NCBI RefSeq assembly: GCF_002018875.1
Contig: NZ_MVOL01000014.1
Location: 62,001 to 126,000 of the forward strand
Source: Pseudomonas sp. MF4836
GTDB taxonomy: Bacteria > Pseudomonadota > Gammaproteobacteria > Pseudomonadales > Pseudomonadaceae
DNA length: 64,000 nt
Reading direction: 5' to 3'
Shown: positions 26,541-34,436 of the stretch, piece by piece
Numbering within the stretch: position 1 is the stretch's first letter
How the letters are laid out: the number at the start of each line of letters is the position of its first letter
Translations under genes and position numbers: made by a program
Notes under the pieces: generated by a model
What the model was told of the DNA's origin: nothing
Database searches by the model: none
The model's input: the letters and a program-made list of their open reading frames with translations, nothing else

Positions 26541-27668
26541 ATGACCCGTAAAACTGCTTTTTTCTTCGATGAACTCAGCCTCTGGCACAGCGCCGGGCTG
26601 CACGCCTTGACCTTGCCGGTCGGCGGCTGGGTGCAACCACCGGCCGCCGCCGGCCACGCCGAATCACCGGAAACCAAACGCCGGCTGAAAAGCCTGCTGG
26701 ATGTGTCCGGGCTGACCCGTCAGCTGCACGTCCAGAGCGCCAGCGCCGCCAGCGAGGAAGATTTGCTGCGGGTGCACACCCCGGGCTACCTGCAGCGCTT
26801 CAAGGCCTTAAGTGACGCCGGGGGCGGCGAACTCGGGCCCCAGGCGCCCATCGGCCCGGGCAGCTACGAGATCGCTAAACTGTCCGCCGGGCTGGCCATG
26901 GCGGCGGTGGACCGGGTGCTGGCGGGCGAGTCCGACAACGCCTACTCGCTGTCCCGGCCTCCGGGCCACCACTGCCTGGCGGACGGCGCCATGGGTTTTT
27001 GTTTTCTGGCCAATATCGCCATCGCCATCGAAGCCGCCAAGGCTCGGCGCGGGTTGGGCAAGGTCGCGGTGATCGACTGGGATGTGCACCACGGCAACGG
27101 CACCCAATCGATATTTGAAGCGCGCGGCGACGTGCTGACGATATCGCTGCACCAGGACGGGTGCTTCCCGCCGGGCTACAGCGGTGAAGAAGATCGCGGC
27201 CGCGGGCCCGGGCTCGGCGCCAACCTCAATATTCCCCTGCCACCGGGCAGCGGGCATGAGGCCTATCTTCAGGCCATGCAGCGCCTGGTCATCCCGGCAC
27301 TGGAGCGCTTCGAACCGGAGCTGATCATCGTCGCTTGCGGTTATGACGCCAACGCCGTCGACCCTCTGGCGCGCATGCTGTTGCACAGTGATTCGTTCCG
27401 CACCATGACCCGCCTGCTGCGCCAGGCCGCCGAACGTCTGTGCCAGGGCCGGCTGGTGCTGGTCCACGAGGGCGGCTACTCCGAGGCCTACGTGCCGTTC
27501 TGCGGGCTGGCGGTGATTGAGGAGTTGGCGGGCATCCGCACGGTGGTCAGCGATCCGATGCTGGAGTTCGTGCAGATGCAACAGCCCACTGCGGCGTTCC
27601 TGGCCTTTCAGCAGCAGTGGGTCGAACGCCAGGCAGCCGGCTGGGAACAGCACCAGGCCAATCTATAG
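26541..27668 (+). CDS. Histone deacetylase-like amidohydrolase (HDAH/acetylpolyamine amidohydrolase superfamily)
   Basis: Zinc amidohydrolase of 375 residues with all main arginase/deacetylase-fold motifs: the His-His charge relay in SRPPGHHCLADGAMGFCFLANIA, the zinc ligands in DWDVHHGNGTQ, a later Asp in ACGYDANAVDPLARM and the Gly-rich HEGGYSE. Length is near that of bacterial class II HDAC-like HDAH enzymes. It would remove acyl groups from an N-acylated small molecule; the substrate is unknown. ATG 26541 is favoured by GGAG about 12 bases upstream; ATG 26508 is a possible alternative. Confidence 0.88.
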   Translation: MTRKTAFFFDELSLWHSAGLHALTLPVGGWVQPPAAAGHAESPETKRRLKSLLDVSGLTRQLHVQSASAASEEDLLRVHTPGYLQRFKALSDAGGGELGPQAPIGPGSYEIAKLSAGLAMAAVDRVLAGESDNAYSLSRPPGHHCLADGAMGFCFLANIAIAIEAAKARRGLGKVAVIDWDVHHGNGTQSIFEARGDVLTISLHQDGCFPPGYSGEEDRGRGPGLGANLNIPLPPGSGHEAYLQAMQRLVIPALERFEPELIIVACGYDANAVDPLARMLLHSDSFRTMTRLLRQAAERLCQGRLVLVHEGGYSEAYVPFCGLAVIEELAGIRTVVSDPMLEFVQMQQPTAAFLAFQQQWVERQAAGWEQHQANL

Positions 27669-27679
27669 CGGGCTGAAGG

Positions 27680-28741
27680 CTAGTCGCGGCTGTTCCACAG
27701 TGCTGGCCAGTCCCCGCTGCGCAGACCACTGCACAGCGGCATGCGGCGAAAATCCGTCAGCTGGAAACCCTGGCCGTCGAACGCCCACTGGCTCTGGTCG
27801 CCACAATCACCGATGCCGCGCAGCTTGTAAAACGTGCGCAGGAGCCCGGTCCTGGGGTCGTAGGACACTGCGCCGGAGTCCTCCACCTCGAACGGTGGCG
27901 GCTGGCGCTTCAGCGGTTGGACCTTGGCCGGGTTGCTGCGGGAACGACTGCCGATCTGGTAGTCGCAGTTATAGGCGGCGCACGCGCTGTAAAGCACCGT
28001 CAACGCCCGCTCTGCGGTGAGCGGATAGACCTCGACCCGGGGTTTATCGGCCTCGGCCATGGCGCCGGCCTGGTCCTTGAGCACCGCGGCGGTGATGCGT
28101 GCGCGTTCCTGATCGGTCAACGCCGGCGGCGGCGCAGCATAAGTACGCGGCGCTGGCGGCAACTGACGTGGTGGCAGCTCATTGGCCAGGCGCGGTCCGG
28201 GACGCATCAGAGCAGTCACGCCCTCCACCCGGCCCTGCACCGAGTCCATCAGCAGCAAGGCGGCCGACAAGCCGCTCAGGGACACGCTGGCCTGCGGGTC
28301 GCCGACCATCTGCAACCGCTGGGCGTTGCGCAGTTGCTGCAACCATTTGCGCCCATCGTCCTCCATGATCACGGCGTAGCTTTGCAGGTTGGCATCAGTG
28401 CCCTGGTCGTCCAGCTCCAACGTCATCCCGGCCTGCAACTCCAGGCTCAGGGGCTGGCCATCGAGCAACAGTTCGAAGCTGCCCAGCGCCGGCCCGCGAT
28501 GATCGAGGCGCAGCCGCAGCGACTCTTGCGGCCCACTGCGGCGTGTGACGTGCAAGGTCAGGGAACTGTATTCCGAGCCCATCTGGCCGCTGGGCGCGCT
28601 GAGGGCATGGCAGTTGCGCAGGTTGTCACACGCGGTGAGCCACTCGCGGGTCTGGCGCAGCAGCGGCACCTCCTCCGCTGCCGCCCGGGCTTGGGCGACG
28701 CTGCCGAACAGCATCAGGGTCATCAGCGTGAGGCGCAGCAT
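27680..28741 (-). CDS. DUF1176 family secreted protein
   Basis: Protein of 353 residues with a signal peptide (MLRLTLMTLMLFGSVAQARAAAE). Conserved-looking Cys pairs (ACDNLRNCHAL, YSACAAYNCDYQ) and the C-terminal block DQSQWAFDGQGFQLTDFRRMPLCSGL match DUF1176 proteins. It is likely periplasmic; the function is unknown. It is convergent with the HDAC-like gene, separated by only 11 bases. ATG 28741 is used because a signal peptide begins there; the longer in-frame extension has no family features. Confidence 0.8.
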   Translation of the reverse strand: MLRLTLMTLMLFGSVAQARAAAEEVPLLRQTREWLTACDNLRNCHALSAPSGQMGSEYSSLTLHVTRRSGPQESLRLRLDHRGPALGSFELLLDGQPLSLELQAGMTLELDDQGTDANLQSYAVIMEDDGRKWLQQLRNAQRLQMVGDPQASVSLSGLSAALLLMDSVQGRVEGVTALMRPGPRLANELPPRQLPPAPRTYAAPPPALTDQERARITAAVLKDQAGAMAEADKPRVEVYPLTAERALTVLYSACAAYNCDYQIGSRSRSNPAKVQPLKRQPPPFEVEDSGAVSYDPRTGLLRTFYKLRGIGDCGDQSQWAFDGQGFQLTDFRRMPLCSGLRSGDWPALWNSRD

Positions 28742-28812
28742 GGCGACGCTCCTTGTCGAGAAAAGGCGCGGATTCTCCCACGCCCGGCGCTGCACCAACA
28801 GCCCCGCACGCG

Positions 28813-29724
28813 CTAGGCCGAACGCTCGGCACGGTCCTGGCGCAGACGATATTCGCCCGGGGCGAGCTTGGCATTGCGCTGGAAAAAACGACTGAAATAG
28901 GCCGGGTCCTTGAACCCCAGCTGGTAGCAGATTTCGTTCACCGTGCTGGCGGTAAACAGCAACAGGCGCTTGGCCTCCTGCATCAGCCGCTCGTACACCA
29001 GGCGCTTGGACGGCAAGTCGGCGATGCGCCGGCACACATCATTCAGGCGCGCCTCGGTGACCCCGATCTGCCGGGCGTAGCGCGACAACGGCCAATGTTG
29101 CAGGTAGTGCGCCTCGATCAGCTCATTGAAGCGGTGGAAGATCTGCAAGTCTTCGTGGCGCGCCGGACGCGCCTCGAGGGAGTTGGCGGACAACCTGAGC
29201 AGGCTGATGAGGATCAGCCGGGTCAGGGCCAGCAGGGCCTGCTCGCGCCCGGGTGCCTGCTCGGCGGCCTCGCGTTGCAGTTCCTCGAACAGCAGGGACA
29301 GGCGTCGCGCCTCGGCGCCGAACTCCGGGCCCAGGCGTGCCAGGGCCACACAGGCCGGCGGTATCTGCGGGGCCGGCGCCAGGCTGCGGTCAGCCTCGAT
29401 CAGTTCCCAGACCAACTGCTGGCGTACCGTCAGCACATGGCCTTCGCTGTCGGCTTCGGTCACGAAGGAATGGGGAACGGTCGGCGGCGTGATGAAGAAC
29501 ATCGGCCCCGACTCCAGGTACTGCTGGTCGTCGAGGTAGACCCGCACCGCACCACTTTGCACGTAGTGCACCTGGAAAAACCGGTCATGGCGATGCACCC
29601 GCATATTGCGTCCGAAAAAACCGGCGAGGTTGCTCAGCTTGTCGTAGTGCACCTGGGAGTCGGCATAACGCTGGTCGTAGACCTGCCCGATATTGATGTT
29701 GGGAATCGGTTGGCGATCGCTCAT
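28813..29724 (-). CDS. hpaA: HpaA, AraC-family activator of 4-hydroxyphenylacetate catabolism
   Basis: Protein of 303 residues. The N-terminal sensor carries NMRVHRHDRFFQVHYVQSG and a C-terminal AraC HTH pair ends TVNEICYQLGFKDPAYFSRFFQRNAKLAPGEYR. Sequence style and position, divergent from hpaG1 and at the end of the hpa cluster, match HpaA. It should respond to 4-hydroxyphenylacetate or a related aromatic acid. ATG 29724 (MSDRQPIPN) is preferred over a 15-residue extension. Confidence 0.88.
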   Translation of the reverse strand: MSDRQPIPNINIGQVYDQRYADSQVHYDKLSNLAGFFGRNMRVHRHDRFFQVHYVQSGAVRVYLDDQQYLESGPMFFITPPTVPHSFVTEADSEGHVLTVRQQLVWELIEADRSLAPAPQIPPACVALARLGPEFGAEARRLSLLFEELQREAAEQAPGREQALLALTRLILISLLRLSANSLEARPARHEDLQIFHRFNELIEAHYLQHWPLSRYARQIGVTEARLNDVCRRIADLPSKRLVYERLMQEAKRLLLFTASTVNEICYQLGFKDPAYFSRFFQRNAKLAPGEYRLRQDRAERSA

Positions 29725-29834
29725 GAGCGGCTTCTCATTTTTATTTTCTGACCTTCGACGCGTCCACATCCTGCGTGATTCATGGCCCGTTCACCAGTAC
29801 CGGACACCCGGACGATGGCCGACGCTTGACGATC

Positions 29835-29868
29835 GTTAACATATTAAATATAACGTTAACACATTAAC
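29835..29868. promoter_or_regulatory. Two HpaR-type palindromes upstream of hpaG1
   Basis: GTTAACATATTAA (29835-29847) and GTTAACACATTAAC (29855-29868) are related 14-base sites 20 bases apart. The second is a perfect GTTAA-CACA-TTAAC palindrome. They lie in an A+T-rich block of the hpaA-hpaG1 intergenic region, 54-87 bases before hpaG1. A near match (ATTAACACATTCAC) precedes hpaR at 44339-44352, so HpaR is the likely binder. Confidence 0.6.
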
Positions 29869-29921
29869 GAAAACGACTCGCGGCTGACGCTCTTTCCGCG
29901 ACGCTCATGGAGAAAACAACA

Positions 29922-30581
29922 ATGAGTCGTGCACTGAACGACCTCGCCGGTGGCACCCTGTTCGGCGTGGCGCTGAACTACCAGGGCCTGCTGCAAGACC
30001 ACCTGCAATCCTTCACCCAGCCGCCCTACCAGAAGCCACCGGTCAAGCCGGTGCTGTTCATCAAGACGCCCAATACCCGCAACGCCGACGGCCAGCCCGT
30101 GGTGTACCCCAAGGGGGTCGAACGCCTGCAGCCGGGCCCGGCACTGGGGGTGGTGATCGGCAAGAGTGCCAGCCGCGTCAGCCTGGAAAACGCCATGCAA
30201 CACGTGGCCGGCTACACCATCGTCAATGAGTTCAGCCTGCCGGAAGACAGTTACTACCGCCCTGCCGTCAAGGCTAAATGCCGTGACGGCTTTTGCCCGC
30301 TCGGCCCGGAGCTGGTGCCTGCCGATCAGGTCAGCGACCCCCACGCCTTGAGCCTCAAGCTGTTCGTCAACGGCGAACTGGTGCAGGAAAACAGCACCGC
30401 GAACTTCGTGCGCAGCATCCCGCAGTTGATCGTCGAACTCAGCGAGTTCATGACCTTGCATGCGGGCGATGTGCTGATCACCGGCACCCCCGAAGGCCGC
30501 GTCGACGTGCGGCCCGGTGACCGGGTCGAGGTGGACATCAGCGGCCTGGGCCGGCTGTCCAACACCATCGTTGCCGAATAA
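29922..30581 (+). CDS. hpaG1: HpaG1, homoprotocatechuate pathway isomerase/decarboxylase subunit
   Basis: Fumarylacetoacetase-family protein of 219 residues, starting MSRALNDLAGGTLFGVALNYQG, with the family C-terminal block LSEFMTLHAGDVLITGTPEGR. In E. coli HpaG is one chain with two such domains; here they are two genes. With HpaG2 it converts the oxo-acid from HpaF/HpaE chemistry to 2-oxohept-3-enedioate. ATG 29922 follows GGAG at 29909-29912; the in-frame ATG at 29907 has no ribosome site. Confidence 0.9.
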   Translation: MSRALNDLAGGTLFGVALNYQGLLQDHLQSFTQPPYQKPPVKPVLFIKTPNTRNADGQPVVYPKGVERLQPGPALGVVIGKSASRVSLENAMQHVAGYTIVNEFSLPEDSYYRPAVKAKCRDGFCPLGPELVPADQVSDPHALSLKLFVNGELVQENSTANFVRSIPQLIVELSEFMTLHAGDVLITGTPEGRVDVRPGDRVEVDISGLGRLSNTIVAE

Positions 30582-30590
30582 GGAACTGAC

Positions 30591-31391
30591 ATGAAACACG
30601 CACGCATCCGTTTCCAGGGGCAGGTCCACCACGCCGTGGTCACTGCTACCGACTCTCTGACCCTGGCCGACGGCCGGGTGGTCGCCGCGGACCAGGTGGA
30701 GTGGCTGCCACCGGCCACCGGCAGCATGTTTGCCCTGGGCCTGAACTACGCCGACCACGCCGCCGAACTGGCATTCAAGCCGCCGACCGAACCCCTGGCC
30801 TTCATCAAGTCACCCGGGACCTACACCGGTCACAACCAGGTGACCTGGCGCCCGGACAATGTCGCCTACATGCACTACGAGTGCGAGTTGGTGGCGGTCA
30901 TCGGCAAGACCGCACGCAACGTCAAGCGTGCAGACGCCCTGGACTATCTCGCGGGCTACACGGTGTGCAACGACTACGCGATCCGCGACTACCTCGAGAA
31001 CTACTACCGGCCCAACCTGCGGGTAAAAAACCGCGACGCCACCACCCCGGTCGGCCCGTGGATCGTCGATGTGGCCGACGTGCCTGACCCGTCCAACCTC
31101 AAGCTGCGGACCTGGGTCAATGGCGAGCTGCGCCAGGAAGGCAGCACCGCCGACATGATTTTCGACATCCCTTACCTGATCGAGTACCTCTCCAGCTTCA
31201 TGACCCTGCAACCCGGCGACATGATCGCCACCGGCACCCCCGAAGGCCTGTCCGACGTGGTACCCGGCGATGAAGTGGTGGTGGAAGTCGAAGGCGTTGG
31301 GCGCCTGGTCAACCGCATCGTCAGTGAAACCGATTTTTTCGCCAGCCTTGCCCTCAATCACCCGGCTCGCGCGGCCAAGGAGCATGCATAA
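30591..31391 (+). CDS. hpaG2: HpaG2, 2-hydroxyhepta-2,4-diene-1,7-dioate isomerase/decarboxylase subunit
   Basis: Fumarylacetoacetase-family protein of 266 residues. Metal-site segments MHYECELVAVIGKTARN and VKNRDATTPVGPWIVD and the terminal motif ATGTPEGLSDVVPGDEV are clear. It is longer than HpaG1 and carries the metal ligands more completely. AAGGA lies just upstream of ATG 30591, 9 bases after the hpaG1 stop. Its stop directly abuts the hpaE start. Confidence 0.92.
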   Translation: MKHARIRFQGQVHHAVVTATDSLTLADGRVVAADQVEWLPPATGSMFALGLNYADHAAELAFKPPTEPLAFIKSPGTYTGHNQVTWRPDNVAYMHYECELVAVIGKTARNVKRADALDYLAGYTVCNDYAIRDYLENYYRPNLRVKNRDATTPVGPWIVDVADVPDPSNLKLRTWVNGELRQEGSTADMIFDIPYLIEYLSSFMTLQPGDMIATGTPEGLSDVVPGDEVVVEVEGVGRLVNRIVSETDFFASLALNHPARAAKEHA

Positions 31392-32852
31392 ATGATCAAA
31401 CACTGGATCAACGGCCGTGAGGTCGAAAGCCAAGACGTGTTCACCAACTACAACCCGGCTACCGGTGAAGCCATCGGCGAAGTCGCCAGTGGCGGCGCCG
31501 AGGAAGTGGCCCAGGCGGTCGCGGCGGCCAAGGAAGCCTTTCCGAAATGGGCCAACACCCCGGCCAAGGAGCGCGCGCGGCTGATGCGCAAGCTCGGCGA
31601 ACTGATCGAACAAAACGTGCCGCACCTGGCAGAGCTGGAAACCCTCGACACCGGCTTGCCGATTCACCAGACCAAAAACGTGCTGATCCCCCGCGCCTCC
31701 CACAACTTCGACTTCTTTGCCGAAGTCTGCACCCGCATGGACGGTCACAGTTATCCGGTCGATGACCAGATGCTCAACTACACCCTGTACCAGCCGGTGG
31801 GCGTATGCGCCCTGGTGTCGCCGTGGAACGTACCGTTCATGACCGCCACCTGGAAGACCGCGCCATGCCTGGCACTGGGCAATACTGCGGTGCTGAAGAT
31901 GTCAGAGTTGTCGCCACTGACGGCCAATGAGCTGGGGCGCCTGGCCCATGAAGCCGGGATCCCGGCCGGGGTGCTGAACATCGTCCAGGGCTATGGCGCC
32001 ACCGCTGGCGACGCCCTGGTTCGCCACCCAGACGTGCGGGCCATTTCCTTTACCGGCGGCACCGCCACCGGCAAGAAGATCATGCAGACCGCCGGGCTGA
32101 AAAAGTACTCCATGGAGCTGGGCGGCAAGTCGCCGGTGCTGATTTTTGAAGACGCCGATCTTGAGCGTGCGCTGGACGCTGCACTGTTCACCATTTTCTC
32201 CCTCAACGGCGAGCGTTGCACCGCCGGGAGCCGGGTGTTCATCCAGGAAAGCGTCTACCCCGAGTTCATCAAGGAGTTCGCCGCCCGTGCCAAGCGCCTG
32301 ATCGTCGGCGACCCGCAGGACCCCAAGACCCAGGTCGGCTCGATGATCACCCAAGCCCATTACGACAAGGTCACCGGCTACATCAAGATCGGTCTCGAAG
32401 AAGGCGCCACCCTCCTCGCCGGCGGCCTGGAGCGTCCGGCCAACCTGCCGGCGCACCTGAGCCGCGGCCAGTTTATCCAGCCGACGGTGTTTGCCGACGT
32501 CAATAACAAGATGCGCATCGCCCAGGAGGAAATCTTCGGCCCGGTGGTGTGCCTGATCCCGTTCAAGGACGAAGCCGAGGCGCTGCAACTGGCCAACGAT
32601 ACCGAATACGGCCTGGCGTCCTATATCTGGACCCAGGACATCGGCAAGGCCCACCGCCTGGCCCGTGGCATCGAGGCCGGCATGGTGTTCATCAACAGCC
32701 AGAACGTACGCGACCTGCGCCAGCCATTCGGCGGCATCAAGGGCTCAGGCACCGGCCGTGAAGGCGGTGAGTACAGCTTCGAAGTCTTTGCCGAGATCAA
32801 GAACGTCTGCCTTTCCATGGGCAGCCACCACATCCCGCGCTGGGGCGTGTAA
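31392..32852 (+). CDS. hpaE: HpaE, 5-carboxymethyl-2-hydroxymuconate semialdehyde dehydrogenase
   Basis: Aldehyde dehydrogenase of 486 residues. The catalytic Cys276 is in LNGERCTAGSRVF and the general-base Glu242 in MELGGKSPV; the cofactor segment FTGGTATGKKIM is also present. It oxidises the ring-cleavage semialdehyde to the diacid with NAD(P). ATG 31392 follows the hpaG2 stop without a gap, a sign of tight coupling in the operon. Confidence 0.95.
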   Translation: MIKHWINGREVESQDVFTNYNPATGEAIGEVASGGAEEVAQAVAAAKEAFPKWANTPAKERARLMRKLGELIEQNVPHLAELETLDTGLPIHQTKNVLIPRASHNFDFFAEVCTRMDGHSYPVDDQMLNYTLYQPVGVCALVSPWNVPFMTATWKTAPCLALGNTAVLKMSELSPLTANELGRLAHEAGIPAGVLNIVQGYGATAGDALVRHPDVRAISFTGGTATGKKIMQTAGLKKYSMELGGKSPVLIFEDADLERALDAALFTIFSLNGERCTAGSRVFIQESVYPEFIKEFAARAKRLIVGDPQDPKTQVGSMITQAHYDKVTGYIKIGLEEGATLLAGGLERPANLPAHLSRGQFIQPTVFADVNNKMRIAQEEIFGPVVCLIPFKDEAEALQLANDTEYGLASYIWTQDIGKAHRLARGIEAGMVFINSQNVRDLRQPFGGIKGSGTGREGGEYSFEVFAEIKNVCLSMGSHHIPRWGV

Positions 32853-32865
32853 GGTTTTGCACAGT

Positions 32866-32911
32866 CTGTAGCCGCTGCATGCCCCAGCGCAGCCAGGGGC
32901 TCCGGCTACAG
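32866..32911. repeat. REP-type inverted pair between hpaE and hpaD
   Basis: CTGTAGCCGCTGC at 32866 and CCGGCTACAG ending at 32911 are inverted copies of the same REP head around a G+C-rich centre with CCCCAGC/GGGGCTC pairing. The unit shares its first 13 bases with the repeats at 13443 and 43814. It interrupts the hpa operon between hpaE and hpaD and may affect mRNA stability there. Confidence 0.65.
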
Positions 32912-32943
32912 GTCGAACAATAAGATGTTTCAGGAGAAGCACC

Positions 32944-33801
32944 ATGGGCGAAGTCGTTCTAGCCGCCAAGGTCTGTCACGTTCCATCGATGTACCTGTCC
33001 GAACTGCCGGGCAAGCACCACGGTTGCCGCGAAGCGGCGATTGCCGGGCACAAGGAAATCGCCCGCCGCGCGCGGGAGCTGGGGGCCGATACCGCGGTGG
33101 TGTTCGACGTGCACTGGCTGGTCAACAGCGGTTACCACGTCAATTGCGGTGAGCATTTCCAGGGCACCTACACCAGCAACGAGCTGCCGCACTTCATCAA
33201 GAACATGACGTATGACTACCAGGGTTGCACCGAGCTGGGCGAGTTGATCGCGGCCGAAGCCGTGGCCGCCGATGTACGCACCCTGGCCCACAACATTCCC
33301 AGCCTGGAGCTGGAGTACGGCACCTTGGTCCCGATGCGCTACATGCACATGGACGTGCCGCCGGAACAGCACTTCAAAGTGGTGTCGATTGCCGCCTGGT
33401 GCGCCTGGCACACCCTCCAGGACAGCTTCACCTTCGGCGCCGCTGTGCGCCGCGCCATCGAAAAGAGCGATCGCAAGGTGCTGGTGCTGGCCTCGGGCTC
33501 GCTGTCCCATCGCTTTTCAGACGACCGAGTGGCTGAAGCCAATATCCATAGCTGGACCCGGGAGTTCGACAAACAGGTGGATATGCGGGTGGTGGAGCTG
33601 TGGCAGCAAGGGCGCTTTCGCGAGTTCTGCGCGATGCTGCCGGATTACGCCGAACACTGCTATGGCGAAGGCAAGATGCACGACACCGCGATGTTGCTTG
33701 GCCTGCTGGGCGGGCCCGAATACAACAAACCGGCGCAGATCATCACCCCGCCATTCGGCAGCTCCGGCACCGGCCAGATCAACGCCATTTTCGAGGTTTG
33801 A
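32944..33801 (+). CDS. hpaD: HpaD, homoprotocatechuate 2,3-dioxygenase
   Basis: Class III (LigB-type) extradiol dioxygenase of 285 residues. N-terminal AAKVCHVPSMYLSELPGKHHG and VVFDVHWLVNSGYHVNCGEHF carry likely iron-ligand His residues, and LVLASGSLSHRF is the conserved C-terminal block. It opens the ring of 3,4-dihydroxyphenylacetate at the 2,3 position. GGAG lies before ATG 32944. It follows hpaE after a REP-containing gap. Confidence 0.95.
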   Translation: MGEVVLAAKVCHVPSMYLSELPGKHHGCREAAIAGHKEIARRARELGADTAVVFDVHWLVNSGYHVNCGEHFQGTYTSNELPHFIKNMTYDYQGCTELGELIAAEAVAADVRTLAHNIPSLELEYGTLVPMRYMHMDVPPEQHFKVVSIAAWCAWHTLQDSFTFGAAVRRAIEKSDRKVLVLASGSLSHRFSDDRVAEANIHSWTREFDKQVDMRVVELWQQGRFREFCAMLPDYAEHCYGEGKMHDTAMLLGLLGGPEYNKPAQIITPPFGSSGTGQINAIFEV

Positions 33802-33819
33802 AGCAGCGCCAAACCACAG

Positions 33820-33855
33820 GCTGCAAGCCGCAGGAAAACTCCTGCCGCTTGCAGC
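33820..33855. repeat. Strong stem-loop between hpaD and hpaF
   Basis: GCTGCAAGCCGCAGGA and TCCTGCCGCTTGCAGC form a 16-base stem with one mismatch and a 4-base loop (AAAC). There is no T-tract, so it is not a typical terminator. It may be a repeat element or an mRNA processing/stability structure inside the hpa operon. A further CTTCAAGTTTGCAGCTG repeat-like tail follows. Confidence 0.6.
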
Positions 33856-33888
33856 TTCAAGTTTGCAGCTGCCTCCAAAGGAGGTTCC

Positions 33889-34278
33889 ATGCCGCATTTC
33901 GTTGCTGAATACACCGACAACATCGAACAGGCCGCCGACTTGCCGGCCCTGTTCGAGAAGGTCCATCACTACCTGGGCGCCAGTGGCGTGTTCCCACTGG
34001 GCGGTATCCGCAGCCGTGGCGTGCGCCTGGACACCTGGCGCATGGCCGATGGCAAGCACGATTACGCCTTTGTCCATATGCGCTTACAGGTCGGTGCCGG
34101 GCGCGACCTGGCCACCCGACGCCAGGTGGCCGAGGACCTGTTCGAGATCATCAAGGGCCATTTCGCGAAGCTCCAGGCCCAGCGCCTGCTGGCGTTGTCA
34201 TTCGAGATGACCGAGCTGGATGCCGAGCTCAACTTCAAGCACAACAACGTGCACGAGTTTCTCAAGAACCAGGCCTGA
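33889..34278 (+). CDS. hpaF: HpaF, 5-carboxymethyl-2-hydroxymuconate delta-isomerase
   Basis: Protein of 129 residues, the usual size of CHMI. It starts MPHFVAEYTDN, so removal of Met exposes the catalytic Pro1 characteristic of the tautomerase superfamily. It shifts the double bond of the HpaE product. AAAGGAGG is 6-8 bases before ATG 33889, an unusually strong ribosome site after the upstream stem-loop. Confidence 0.93.
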   Translation: MPHFVAEYTDNIEQAADLPALFEKVHHYLGASGVFPLGGIRSRGVRLDTWRMADGKHDYAFVHMRLQVGAGRDLATRRQVAEDLFEIIKGHFAKLQAQRLLALSFEMTELDAELNFKHNNVHEFLKNQA

Positions 34279-34436
34279 CAGCGCCCCCTAGCCAAACCGC
34301 AGACGGTGCCCCGGATGTTCATCCAGCGGGCCTGAACCTGTCGCGCAATAGGTATACGCCCGCAGCCTTCTCGCCGTGGGTATGGGGAGCCTTTGTCCCG
34401 GCTTTAAGCAAAATAACAATAAGGAGATCACTCCCA

